Positions 54,401-62,250 of a DNA stretch of 64,000 bases are shown here, one piece after another (the stretch's first letter is position 1; each line of letters opens with the position of its first letter). The notes beneath the pieces are model-generated. The model did not search any database and was not told the origin of the DNA. It saw only the letters and a program-made list of their open reading frames with translations. Origin of the DNA: JBHEBG01 sp046557915 (GTDB lineage Bacteria; Bacteroidota; Bacteroidia; Flavobacteriales; Flavobacteriaceae); the NCBI RefSeq assembly GCF_046557915.1, contig NZ_JBHEBG010000003.1, positions 186,001 to 250,000 on the forward strand, in the 5' to 3' direction. A program made the position numbers and the translations under genes.

Positions 54401-54916
54401 GCCATATTCGTAAAGGCGTGTCAAAATGATGATTGTTCAGTAGATGGGGAGGATTATTTGGAGAATAGAATGTTGGCCAGATATCGTTGGGTTGAATCGG
54501 TTGATCCTGCTAATGGAGAAATTAAATTGAACAGTATTAATGCTTTCTTAATGAAAAGTGGTCATATGGAGGATTGGCCAGATTTTGAGGCACGTTTGGA
54601 AGAAATGAACGATCCCATGTGGAATAGTCGCTCTGGAGACGTGGTAGTATTTACAGATGGCGAAATGGGATATTTAACGGTCAATGAAGGAGATCAAATG
54701 AATGGTTGGCATGGAGGGGCGACTATTTCCGAATCGTTTATTCCCATGTTTATTAATATTCCGGGCAATGTTGCCGATGAATCATTTATAAGAGATGCTT
54801 TTAGAAAAGTAGAATCGACATGGAAAAGCAAGACGGAGACCAGACCAAATTCTGAATTCCTTAGAAACTGGCATTTATCTGAAGTATTATCCGAAATTTA
54901 TAAAAATATAGAATAA
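51431..54916 (+). CDS. Large exported alkaline-phosphatase-superfamily (NPP-like) protein
   Basis: An 1161-residue exported protein. The signal peptide ends MNAQ. Residues about 22-535 are beta-rich with no recognised domain. From about 537 the chain is a type I phosphodiesterase/nucleotide pyrophosphatase domain: IVGVDGFAYDSA (metal Asp), PTVTWCNWTGIYSGQRPGEH (nucleophile Thr near 581), YPGPDNVAHHIG (Asp and His), LIADHGLHAY (Asp-His) and GWHGGATISES (His). All six expected metal ligands appear to be present, so it should be active on phosphate esters or diesters. The substrate is unknown. Its length is about twice that of usual family members because of the N-terminal half. It is the third gene of the operon starting at 49085. 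Confidence 0.85.
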   Translation: MKTNKYYLLFLLVGVFQAMNAQLDYSGQWKIVNQETMDTTIARIFVSKNDMILQTSNKVQYSGVIDGNNEFELNFVYPTMDDVPDLEYAKNPRDPKLLKLYTKDAEPLNPIKFKGVFIPNDSLRLVQIIPQFDGVSLQADEPKEIEYSMLPDNIIYVYDKTGKESGIAANFSNPFPTVIINPNSIDIGSVSENKATIYFEADIRDPLADIVKNKADIKEVYLEYIDPSTEDFIVIQNLQIKKTPENTSKWRPFAHKISVSIPSTSVPLIGKETNINLRVVNALGNTSTASVILVSEEKEPQKDDFLQFYEYSYQSFKHTDAINNGYANPLQISLIKADYIKVPLEEELARDTLIYNNQKLEIYPEKNSNKPNEFYIRTPIMALGFIPDELKDVPNLISPETENDFEINYKDTAKEFYWTYSTNSPYDIYTYAIGLTYKHRVESKMFEKFDVIGIDGIYDLNGNLLINKNAVTVGPEVKGSAGNYSWIKRYFDIKIPKERRLLGKQAILQGVWQKKGTNRIIKGPISTFFISSLKTIIVGVDGFAYDSALAVVNNDDADGFKSAFNSGFRDKALKQPVLSAIPTVTWCNWTGIYSGQRPGEHGINGNSYLGFNSQGEVSGVVNASAVIGGFNNRARNNAGSLYDNLITDYPNGSNNPKSLNIISLYPWYSYSKNDNATVTSIGYSKNVIDDLKKVAKESYYIPGLTIRKTYDKDIVLKQHNPLAARRLDLETSAMFLSNVSENLKYDSENLVDFVSLYYPGPDNVAHHIGNKEPEDIKEAYDFEQDLVGVRYHKGPALPNVADPLLAIQEHALQVTNYYFKKVTDFLFHNGLLYSTMFVLIADHGLHAYHNDEHPSDREDTKLNQFNIFPKDILDAVKLRSRNFLLDDKRFDKYIEEMDRRKVRGEKDLDDFLDSDVYTYSPNGGMGHLYIRTALPYMDNLLALESAKALFLASTGKGDVNLDNTKLGPKNRNPSKQESFEKDHGAFGRFPAIFVKACQNDDCSVDGEDYLENRMLARYRWVESVDPANGEIKLNSINAFLMKSGHMEDWPDFEARLEEMNDPMWNSRSGDVVVFTDGEMGYLTVNEGDQMNGWHGGATISESFIPMFINIPGNVADESFIRDAFRKVESTWKSKTETRPNSEFLRNWHLSEVLSEIYKNIE

Positions 54917-54936
54917 CAAATTTAAAAAAAGTTAAT

Positions 54937-55257
54937 ATGCTGATCTGGTCCGGAAGAGGTTTTCTCGTAGTTGTAGTGCTCGTGGGATTGATTGTAATTT
55001 CGGAATATTTACTTCCCAAGCAATATTCTGATTATGGTTTTATCATAGCATTCTTTGGTACGGCAGTATTTAGCTGGTATTTTGGAATTAGATGGAACAA
55101 TAAAAATGCCCGAGCAGTAATAGATAAGGAAACCGGAAAAGAATTCTTGCTAAAAAACAATCACAGCCTTTTTTGGATTAAAATGCAATATTGGGCCATT
55201 GTTTTTGGGTTTTTAGGAACCATTACGGCGTTGCAAATTGTTTCCGAGTCTGTATAA
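54937..55257 (+). CDS. Small membrane protein (106 aa)
   Basis: A protein with three hydrophobic helices: FLVVVVLVGLIVISEYLL, FIIAFFGTAVFSWYFGI and WAIVFGFLGTITALQIV, and a basic loop between helices 2 and 3 holding VIDKETGKEFLLKNNHSLFW. The start follows the phosphatase-superfamily stop by 20 bases, so it closes that operon. The layout resembles small structural membrane proteins of unknown role; no family is assigned. Confidence 0.7.
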   Translation: MLIWSGRGFLVVVVLVGLIVISEYLLPKQYSDYGFIIAFFGTAVFSWYFGIRWNNKNARAVIDKETGKEFLLKNNHSLFWIKMQYWAIVFGFLGTITALQIVSESV

Positions 55258-55615
55258 ATATATAATTCCGCTTCCAATTTAGGAATGCGGACAACCTGCT
55301 TATTTAGCCCATTTGGATAAAAATTGTATTCCTTTAAGCGATGCCTTAACCGCTTTTTAGTTGTTACTTCTAGTCACTCAGGTTCAATAGATTAGAAATT
55401 TAAACAACTACATAATAACCTTATAAATTCTATGGTTTTTCTACAGTCCTATTAGGGGATTTATTGCTAAATTAAGGTTTTTTCCCACCCCAAAATTTTA
55501 TAGATCTTCCTATACGTTTGCCAAATTGCATACCGTGAAAATACCTATGAATGGGGATTATCCGGTATGGATGGCCTTATTACTTTTGAGTTTAACACTA
55601 AAAATTAATAACACT
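55258..55615. other. Intergenic region with -7 box before unknown gene
   Basis: About 358 bases without a confident gene. TACGTTTG at 55513-55520 fits the -7 consensus and would give a transcript start near 55527. A short inverted repeat (TCCGC near 55266, GCGGA near 55286) follows the small membrane protein gene but lacks a T-run. In-frame start codons at 55526 (TTG) and 55547 (ATG) would extend the next gene into this space. Confidence 0.45.
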
Positions 55616-56248
55616 ATGCAAAACTTTGAAGATCAAGAATTAGGAACATCGGTAAATTTGGGTTACGGGCAAGCCGATAAAGAATCTGTATATCATTTCC
55701 TCTACGGTTCCGAACTCTATGGAACTCTATTTGGTGTTTTCGGAAGGTTTCACTTTGATAGGTCGGCGGATGGGGATTTATGCCGCATTAAAAAGGTTTC
55801 CTTAAAACTTTTAAACTACCGAGGAAACGTCAACATAGGTTTTTCTAGGCACTCACCATATTATGACGGGGAGAAAAATGTTTATTTTGGGGTAAAGGGT
55901 ACTAGAAAAAGTTATAAAAATAAGTATAGCTTTAAAAGCCCCATAGAAATTAAAAAAGGAGAGCGTTTTCCATTAGTATTTAATCGAATATTATACCCAC
56001 TACCCGGCTTTAATTTTAATGTAGGTAAATGGAATTCATCTGATTATTCAGAACCTATCGAAGGGGATATTCCTAGGACCAGGGTTTTCGATTCTGAGTT
56101 TTATTACAGAAATGGAATCGATCACTATAAACGCATTTTAAGGCCTGGAATGGTGGGGTATGACGGATTGAGTATTGAAAGTCTAGAGGAGGGCCAACAG
56201 TTTCCCTCACCAAGATGTCATCATAGCTTTGTGAACCTGTTTTTTTAA
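55616..56248 (+). CDS. Hypothetical protein coupled to a sensor kinase
   Basis: A 210-residue protein without signal peptide or membrane helix from the ATG at 55616, which follows an A-rich stretch (CTAAAAATTAATAACACT). An ATG at 55547 would add 23 residues with a short hydrophobic run. The chain holds GTSVNLGYGQADKESVYHFL, FGRFHFDRSADGDLCRIKKV and ends SPRCHHSFVNLFF. I recognise no family. Its stop overlaps the kinase ATG by one base (TAATG), so the two are translationally coupled and probably act together. Confidence 0.6.
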   Translation: MQNFEDQELGTSVNLGYGQADKESVYHFLYGSELYGTLFGVFGRFHFDRSADGDLCRIKKVSLKLLNYRGNVNIGFSRHSPYYDGEKNVYFGVKGTRKSYKNKYSFKSPIEIKKGERFPLVFNRILYPLPGFNFNVGKWNSSDYSEPIEGDIPRTRVFDSEFYYRNGIDHYKRILRPGMVGYDGLSIESLEEGQQFPSPRCHHSFVNLFF

Positions 56249-58128
56249 TGCGAAAAGTTGCTAATCTTATTATGCTATTGCTGCCTTGGATGCTCTTGTC
56301 TTCACAACCTGAAAGCATAAAATCCTTTTTTTATCATTTAAAGCAACTGGAATTTGAAAAGGCAAAAATGGTTTCCTATCAGTTGGAAGATACCACCGTG
56401 CGCAATGAGTTGGAGCGTCTTGCCGAAATTCTATACTATGAGGGGCAAAAAGAACGGGACTATTTTCAACTGGTGTTAGTAAGCAACAGAGAAACCGAAA
56501 GTAAAGAGTTATCCGTCATTCGATCATTGCAAAAAGGATATCTGGACCTGTTCTATAACAGGGCACAAGGATCGGCCTATAGGGAATTTTATGCTGCATA
56601 TCAGATGGCCAATGATTTAAATAAACCTTTTTTGATCAAAGCCTGTCTTTTGGCTTTTTTCAAATATCATAATTACGAATTCGCTCAAAATAGTGATTCC
56701 TATAAGGCCTATTTGGAACATTTTAAAAAAATATCAAGTGATTCCATGGATGAAATTTGGGTGTCGATTTACGAAATGATCTTTTGGTCCAAATCCTTTG
56801 TGGAATTTGACGAAGATTATTTCGAAGTGGCCAAAAAGCTGGACCGTTTTGAGAATGAGGTAAATATAAATAGCCCAGTGCTGGCCAATATCTACTATGA
56901 AAAAGCTTTGATGTTGGATATCCAAGGAGAAATAGAAAGTGCTTCGGAGTATTACAAAAAAACTATCTTTTTGGCAAAGGGCTATCCCTTTCATAAGAGT
57001 TTGGCTTTTTTTTCCTCAATCAAGCTAATGATGTTGGAAACCAAGAGAAAAAATTTTCAAAGAGCCAATCAATTTTTGGAATCGGCCCAAGAGCATATCA
57101 ACACGGCCGATCCCTTGAGGTCGGATTATTATCTAAACCTTAATAGTGCCTTTTTTCATAGGGAACAGGAAGAAAAGAATATTCCCTATGATTTTTTGTT
57201 GGCCGCATACCGTCAGGAATTTGAGCTGGATTTTAGAAGGAATACACTGGAAATAAACAGATTGAATGTGGTTTTGGAAAATGAAAAACAACTCAAGGAA
57301 AACCTACAGTTAAGGAACAAGAATCTTCAGGCCGAAGCGGAGAACGACCGAAATCGTGGTCTATTGGTCGCATCGCTTATATCACTTATTTTAATTGCAT
57401 CATTAGCGGTTCTCTTGCACAAAAACACTTCTAAAAAGCGAAAACTGGCCGAGCAACGGCAGGTATTGGAAAAACAAAAAGTGGAAACCTTGCTCAAAGA
57501 ACAAGAATTAGTCAGTATCGACGCTATGATTGCTGGCCAAGAAAAAGAAAGGCAGCGCGTAGCCAATGAGCTGCACGACGATCTTGGGAGTTTAATGGCC
57601 ACGGTAAAATTGCATTTTGAAAATATTAATACGGCCAAAGACGATGATTCCCTAAACAATGCAAGCGAATTGTTAGAGAAGGCCTATCAAAAAATAAGAG
57701 GGTTGGCACATTCCAAAAATTCTGGGGTAATGGCAAACCAAGGGTTGGTGCCGGCAGTTAGAAAGATGGCCAAAACTATCTCGGAAGCTAACAAGATTAA
57801 ATTGGACGTTACGGATTTTGGTCTGCAAGATCGCATGGAGAACTCTACAGAGCTCATAATTTTTCGGATTGTCCAAGAATTGGTCACCAATGTAATAAAA
57901 CATTCAAAAGCGACTAAAGCAGCTATAAACCTAACGCAACACGAAGATATTTTGAACATTGTGGTAGAGGACAACGGAACGGGATTCAACACCTCTACGA
58001 TTAAACATTCTGGTGAAGGTATGGGGTTGCACAATATTGAAAAACGTATAGAACATTTGGAAGGTAGCTTTACCATAGACAGTGTTGCAGACAAGGGAAC
58101 CTCGATCATTATAGATATACCGATATGA
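56248..58128 (+). CDS. Sensor histidine kinase (HisKA_3/NarL type) with periplasmic helical-repeat domain
   Basis: A 626-residue membrane kinase. The N-terminal signal or anchor is followed by a helical, TPR-like sensing region (residues about 20-345; ANIYYEKALMLDIQGEIESA; SEYYKKTIFLAKG), a transmembrane helix at about 373-390 (LLVASLISLILIASLAVLL), a coiled-coil linker (KRKLAEQRQVLEKQKVETLL), the phosphoacceptor block EKERQRVANELHDDLGSLMA (His near 447), and the ATPase domain (FRIVQELVTNVIKHSKA; IVVEDNGTGFN; GEGMGLHNIEKRI). It overlaps the response regulator gene by four bases (ATGA). The signal is unknown. Confidence 0.93.
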   Translation: MRKVANLIMLLLPWMLLSSQPESIKSFFYHLKQLEFEKAKMVSYQLEDTTVRNELERLAEILYYEGQKERDYFQLVLVSNRETESKELSVIRSLQKGYLDLFYNRAQGSAYREFYAAYQMANDLNKPFLIKACLLAFFKYHNYEFAQNSDSYKAYLEHFKKISSDSMDEIWVSIYEMIFWSKSFVEFDEDYFEVAKKLDRFENEVNINSPVLANIYYEKALMLDIQGEIESASEYYKKTIFLAKGYPFHKSLAFFSSIKLMMLETKRKNFQRANQFLESAQEHINTADPLRSDYYLNLNSAFFHREQEEKNIPYDFLLAAYRQEFELDFRRNTLEINRLNVVLENEKQLKENLQLRNKNLQAEAENDRNRGLLVASLISLILIASLAVLLHKNTSKKRKLAEQRQVLEKQKVETLLKEQELVSIDAMIAGQEKERQRVANELHDDLGSLMATVKLHFENINTAKDDDSLNNASELLEKAYQKIRGLAHSKNSGVMANQGLVPAVRKMAKTISEANKIKLDVTDFGLQDRMENSTELIIFRIVQELVTNVIKHSKATKAAINLTQHEDILNIVVEDNGTGFNTSTIKHSGEGMGLHNIEKRIEHLEGSFTIDSVADKGTSIIIDIPI

Positions 58129-58739
58129 TAACTGTAGTTTTAGCGGAAGACCACCAAGCGCTTATAGATGGCATAAGATCCTATCTAGAAACCGAGGATG
58201 ACATTAAGATCGTGGGGCACGCCAATGACGGGGAAGCGTTATTGGAAATGGTCAAAAAGAAATCGCCCACATTGGTCCTTTGTGATATCCGTATGCCGAA
58301 AATAGACGGAATTGCTGCTGCCAGAATCATTAAAAAGCAATATCCCGGTACAAAGGTCATTGCCTTTACCATGTTTGATCAGGAAAATGCCATTGCCCAA
58401 ATGTTGGATGCAGGTGTTGCGGGGTATATCTTAAAGAATTCTTCAATGCAAGTGGTGCTAGAGGCTATACGGGTGGTTGGCCAAGGAAAAACATACTTTG
58501 ATAAGAAAATTCACCTTCCGTTTGCAACCAAGAATAAATCCAAAAGTATATTGTCCGCTCGCGAACAGGAAATCTTGGGACTTATAAGCCGCGGAAAGAC
58601 CTCCTATGAAATTGCGGACCAACTTTTTATTGGGAAGACCACGGTAGATACCCATCGTAAGAACATGATTCGCAAATTGGGGTTGAGCGGTGCCGGTGAA
58701 TTGTTACGGTACGCGCTGGAGAAAAAATACGATTTTTAG
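58125..58739 (+). CDS. Response regulator, NarL/LuxR type
   Basis: A 204-residue response regulator. The receiver has acidic residues in VVLAEDHQALIDG, the phosphorylated Asp in LVLCDIRMPKIDG (about residue 54), Thr in VIAFTMFDQ and Lys in YILKNSS. The C-terminal LuxR helix-turn-helix is LSAREQEILGLISRGKTSYE with TTVDTHRKNMIRKLG. It is the cognate regulator of the overlapping kinase and ends before a strong terminator. Its target genes are unknown; the next gene downstream is a candidate. Confidence 0.95.
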   Translation: MITVVLAEDHQALIDGIRSYLETEDDIKIVGHANDGEALLEMVKKKSPTLVLCDIRMPKIDGIAAARIIKKQYPGTKVIAFTMFDQENAIAQMLDAGVAGYILKNSSMQVVLEAIRVVGQGKTYFDKKIHLPFATKNKSKSILSAREQEILGLISRGKTSYEIADQLFIGKTTVDTHRKNMIRKLGLSGAGELLRYALEKKYDF

Positions 58740-58761
58740 AAAAAAAGCTCGTGTACATGGC

Positions 58762-58791
58762 AAAAATCCCCACTAATGGGGATTTTTTTTT
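58762..58791 (+). terminator. Rho-independent terminator after response regulator
   Basis: A perfect 10-base stem, AAAAATCCCC (58762-58771) with GGGGATTTTT (58778-58787), a 6-base loop and a T-run through 58791. Because it also has an A-run on the other side it could work in both directions. Confidence 0.85.
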
Positions 58792-58805
58792 GTACCTGCC
58801 CATGG

Positions 58806-58813
58806 TAGCTTTG
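58806..58813 (+). promoter_or_regulatory. Candidate -7 box before lipoprotein gene
   Basis: TAGCTTTG fits TAnnTTTG, directly after the terminator and 83 bases before the ATG at 58897. The nearest TTG upstream (58790-58792) leaves a short 13-base spacer. Confidence 0.35.
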
Positions 58814-58896
58814 ACAAAGACCAAGCATTGGGAAATGAAGCAACAGACCTTCCCAATTCCGATGCCTTTTTACAAAAACAACTAAAAACCTTTCAA

Positions 58897-59649
58897 ATGA
58901 AAAAAACAATCTTTATTGCCGTTGTTTCACTGATAATCTACGGATGTGGGGAAACTGAAAACAAAAATGCGAATCAGGAAAATCCTGAGGAGTTTATGGT
59001 GGGAGACAGAATGTACGTTATAGATACATTGGCCCTACTTCCCGAAGACCACAGTTTTATAGAAAACTTTAGCCCAAATCAGTTATATGAGGAATTTAGT
59101 TTGGCCATGGCTACGGATAGTCTTAAGGCAAACAAAATGGCAGCCTTGGACCGTGATGATTGCGGTAATATTCCCACTAATTTGGCAGCCTTGGACGGTG
59201 GCATAGAGCGGTATGTACTAAAGTACAACAGGAGTGCTGGCGTTAATCTGGAAATTTTTGGTCATAAGGGAGGCTTGGAAAGAAAAGATGTGCTTATAGT
59301 GTCCGATTTTGTGCAACGCAAAAAAATAGTTTGCAGCTCTTCTGAAACCAGAACTTATGGGGTAGGCGTACGGTTGGTTATACACGTTAAAAACCGTAAA
59401 AAGAGTATTAACCTGTCGTTGCCAAAACTTGCTGCCAACGTTGAGTTGGAAAGGGCCAGGGCAAGTTTTAAACTTACTACTATAGGTATAACCGGGCCCA
59501 AAATAATAGACCTGTTGCCATCCTCGGATAGTTTTGATGTGGAAAATTATAAAGAGGTCATGAATGCCGTGGACTCTATTATTGGAGTGATAAAGGACGA
59601 TCAAGAAGGCGTAATTATAAAGCCTACCCTGCTTCCTAACTTAAACTGA
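58897..59649 (+). CDS. Hypothetical lipoprotein
   Basis: A 250-residue lipoprotein (lipobox IYGC followed by GETENKNANQENPEE). The mature part holds MVGDRMYVIDTLALLPEDHS, RDDCGNIPTNLAALDGGIER, then a beta-rich half with VGVRLVIHVKNRKKSINLSL and LTTIGITGPKIIDLLPSS. No family is recognised. The ATG at 58897 starts the signal peptide; a TTG at 58828 lies in frame upstream. It is preceded by a terminator and its own -7 box, so it is a separate unit from the two-component system. Confidence 0.7.
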   Translation: MKKTIFIAVVSLIIYGCGETENKNANQENPEEFMVGDRMYVIDTLALLPEDHSFIENFSPNQLYEEFSLAMATDSLKANKMAALDRDDCGNIPTNLAALDGGIERYVLKYNRSAGVNLEIFGHKGGLERKDVLIVSDFVQRKKIVCSSSETRTYGVGVRLVIHVKNRKKSINLSLPKLAANVELERARASFKLTTIGITGPKIIDLLPSSDSFDVENYKEVMNAVDSIIGVIKDDQEGVIIKPTLLPNLN

Positions 59650-59752
59650 ATCTAGAGCTTTGGAATGCTCTTCTAACAATCATAAAGGATCTTTGCCCTT
59701 TGCCAGGGGTAATGGAGCAAGGTTCACATTTGACCAGTTAAATTATTACAGT

Positions 59753-60667
59753 ATGAGAACACTGCTAGTTTTAATTTTTGTATTCATGGTTGGATCATGG
59801 GTGCAATCTCAGGAAAATCTAAATCTTAAAACCATCTATTATGTTGAAAAGTGCTATGGCCCTAAATGTCTTAAAACATCTAAGACAATCAAGAAAACTA
59901 TTTTAAAAAAGGGTGATGAGGTTGAGGGCTGGCAAAAAGTCAAAATAGGCGAAGTAGAAACTACAATAAAAAAGAAGTTTAAGGTTGATAAAGATGTTAC
60001 GACTGGCATATCAAATATAGTTTTGGTCGATGAATGGCCCCTGCAAGCAAAGGCATTTGTAAGATTTAAGGAAGACAAACTATATGTTAATCGGTATTTG
60101 ATATTTGATGAAAATGGAGAGGACGAGCATAGGGATGGTACGTATTTTTTCAAATTCAAAAATAGGGAGACCATATCCCTAAACCACAGAGGTGTTTATT
60201 TGTCCGCTTTGACCATACCAATAAAGTACAGGCCACCTTTAACCGATAAGGAAGGCAATAAAATAAAAGAAGAATTTGTTGCGGATTTCAACGCCAATTT
60301 GTTTTTATCTACTACTATTTGGGGAAAGACCAACTTTACGTACCTCAAAAATGTGGATAATAGTATTCGTGATCACAGTTTAAGGATAGGTGGTTTTATA
60401 GGAGGTTCTTCTATTAAGCTAAATCCGGGCAATACTGAAAATGCGCCTAACGGAAGGGCACTCCAGGCGGGACAAGAAATTACCAAAGGCCTTTTCTCGT
60501 TTGGCGGCGGCCTTACCTATACTTATAACACCATAGGAGTAGGTGCATTTATAGGATGGGATTTGGCAGTTGGAAGAGGCAGCAATATTTGGGACTATGA
60601 TGGCGCTCCTTGGCTAGGTTTATCCCTTGGGGTGGATTTATTAAAAATAGGCAGGGGAACAAACTAG
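59753..60667 (+). CDS. Exported hypothetical protein, possible outer membrane protein
   Basis: A 304-residue protein with a signal peptide ending WVQSQ. The early mature part is Lys- and Cys-containing (KTIYYVEKCYGPKCLKTSKT), followed by beta strands; the C-terminal third (IRDHSLRIGGFIGGSSIKL; FSFGGGLTYTYNTIGVGAFI; WLGLSLGVDLLKIG) is Gly-rich with alternating polarity as in outer membrane barrels. The ATG at 59753 begins the signal. It lies about 100 bases after the lipoprotein gene; the two may be related in function. No family is recognised. Confidence 0.65.
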   Translation: MRTLLVLIFVFMVGSWVQSQENLNLKTIYYVEKCYGPKCLKTSKTIKKTILKKGDEVEGWQKVKIGEVETTIKKKFKVDKDVTTGISNIVLVDEWPLQAKAFVRFKEDKLYVNRYLIFDENGEDEHRDGTYFFKFKNRETISLNHRGVYLSALTIPIKYRPPLTDKEGNKIKEEFVADFNANLFLSTTIWGKTNFTYLKNVDNSIRDHSLRIGGFIGGSSIKLNPGNTENAPNGRALQAGQEITKGLFSFGGGLTYTYNTIGVGAFIGWDLAVGRGSNIWDYDGAPWLGLSLGVDLLKIGRGTN

Positions 60668-60986
60668 ACCAATCTTAGTAGGTTTATGGAAAACTAGAAA
60701 ATGTCGAATAGTGCTGTTTATTTATTCAGCTCTGGAAATCTTTAAAATTTTGGAAATTCCCTTGTTGAGGTTGATAAATTTTTAAATGAATGTCCGGGAG
60801 CATTCGTTTAACACTGATCAACTTTTTTTTATTCAAAAGTTACCCTCTCATTTTATCCAAAAACTCCCCTTTCTCAAAGGGCATACGTTTCGCGGCCAGT
60901 TCTAAAACAGTTTGGATATGTAGGCTGGGTTCTGTTACCGAGCCTTATTCACAGTTTGGCTCTCCTGAGTCGGGTTACAAAACCAC
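60668..60986. other. Gene-poor stretch, structured and partly decayed
   Basis: No gene is supported. Around 60940-61017 the words GAGCC, GGCTC and AGAGCC recur and could form competing hairpins, which suggests a lost RNA-like or coding element. An open frame from 60790 exists but has unconvincing composition for this genome. Confidence 0.4.
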
Positions 60987-61309
60987 ATGCTCTATGAGGA
61001 CAAGTCCAGTAGAGCCATTTTAAGTATTACATCCTATAAGTTCTTCAATAAGGTAAATGACCCTAATTCAGCCAAATACTATAAGTTTTTTTTGAAATTA
61101 TTAGAAAGGAAACCACGAGTATAAACGGTGGACATAACCTAAATTTCGATACTCGAATTACCAGAGGGGAACGAGAAATTTCCAAAATTAGAGCCGACGT
61201 TTCCATTCGCGTGAAACAAGGAGAGTTCATTGTTTTTGCTCATGGAAATAAAAGAAATGTTCGTTTTAAGCATCAACTATCAGTGGAGATTTTTCAAACT
61301 TTTCTTTAA
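60987..61309 (+). pseudogene. Frameshifted gene remnant
   Basis: Two overlapping open pieces read as one decayed protein. The first (ATG 60987, stop 61122-61124) includes SYKFFNKVNDPNSAKYYKFF; the second (open from 61085, stop 61307-61309) includes DTRITRGEREISKIRADVSI and ends FKHQLSVEIFQTFL with no start codon of its own. They meet at a run of eight T near 61086-61093, where one inserted or lost base would join them. No family is recognised. It could be two unrelated chance frames, so the call is tentative. Confidence 0.4.
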
Positions 61310-61522
61310 TGGATTGCGATCTAAACGCTATGAGAATTTATAATGTAACAGGAAAAATTAGTTTGTTGAATTCACCTGTATTTGTAGATGAATGATACTT
61401 TAAGAATTTGTTACCTTTCTATTAAAAAGGCCTGAATATTGACTACCCGTTAACTAATACAAGCAATAATTTAGAAAAAATGAATAATTTAGCTGCTCTA
61501 CCTATGGATAGAATTTTAAATA

Positions 61523-62125
61523 ATGAGTAATCTTAGGCAAGATAGTGTTAAGCTTTTAGTGCTGGAATTGCAGAAGGGTAACGAAAAAGCCTTTCAAGCT
61601 CTCTATGACCGCTATCATAATAAGTTATATCATTACATTCTACAGTATGTTAAATCTGTCCACACAGCTGAAGAATTAGTTCAGGAAGCCTTCATCAAAA
61701 TATGGTTGAAAAGAGCGGAACTAAATGAGAAAAAAGATTTCGCATCATTTTTATTTGTAATGACCCGCAATATGATTTATGATCATTTACGTAAAGCGGC
61801 TGTAGATAATTCATTGCGGAAAACCTATTACGAGTTTAAAGAACATGTAAACAACAAAACCCCAGATGATATACAAATGAAAGAGTATGAAAGGGTTTTG
61901 GATAATATAATTGAAGAACTGCCAAAGCAGAAACAAAAAATATACATTTTATCGAGAAAAGAAGGTAAAAACAATCAAGAGATAGCCGAAATTCTTGGGA
62001 TAAGCTCCAAAACCGTAAAAAATAACCTTTGGGAGACGTTAAAAATAATTAAAGAACAATTACAACCTCTATTTAAGTTTAAAATTCCACTTGTTATTTT
62101 TATTCTCGAAGTTCTTCATCACTAA
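61523..62125 (+). CDS. ECF sigma factor, FecI-like
   Basis: A 200-residue RNA polymerase sigma-70 factor of the Bacteroidota FecI-like group. Sigma-2 is at residues about 20-90 (FQALYDRYHNKLYHYILQYV; EELVQEAFIKIWLKR; FLFVMTRNMIYDHLRKA) and sigma-4 at about 130-180 (LPKQKQKIYILSRKEGKNNQ; EIAEILGISSKTVKNNLWET). An anti-sigma FecR gene follows after 125 bases and then a TonB-dependent receptor with an STN domain, so this is a trans-envelope signalling set: ligand binding to the receptor frees the sigma factor. Confidence 0.93.
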   Translation: MSNLRQDSVKLLVLELQKGNEKAFQALYDRYHNKLYHYILQYVKSVHTAEELVQEAFIKIWLKRAELNEKKDFASFLFVMTRNMIYDHLRKAAVDNSLRKTYYEFKEHVNNKTPDDIQMKEYERVLDNIIEELPKQKQKIYILSRKEGKNNQEIAEILGISSKTVKNNLWETLKIIKEQLQPLFKFKIPLVIFILEVLHH

Positions 62126-62250
62126 TTACATTCCTTCTGTATTCCAGGTTTTAATACTGAAATGTTAAAAGTTTAATTTTTACGGGACTTTTGTCCTTTA
62201 GAAACGTACTCCTATAAAAGTGCCTAAGCACTACTAGAAGATAAATTATT

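Noticed and set aside
60902..60950. On the minus strand the bases ACAGAACCCAGCC recall the 3' part of RNase P RNA (ACAGAACCCGGCTTA).
   Set aside because: None of the other conserved RNase P blocks, such as GAGGAAAGTCC, is visible nearby in the right order, so the match is too short to call.
60790..61023. A 77-residue open frame on the plus strand in the gap before the sigma factor gene.
   Set aside because: Its sequence has no signal, domain or convincing amino acid pattern, and it overlaps a competing frame; I treat it as chance within a decayed region.
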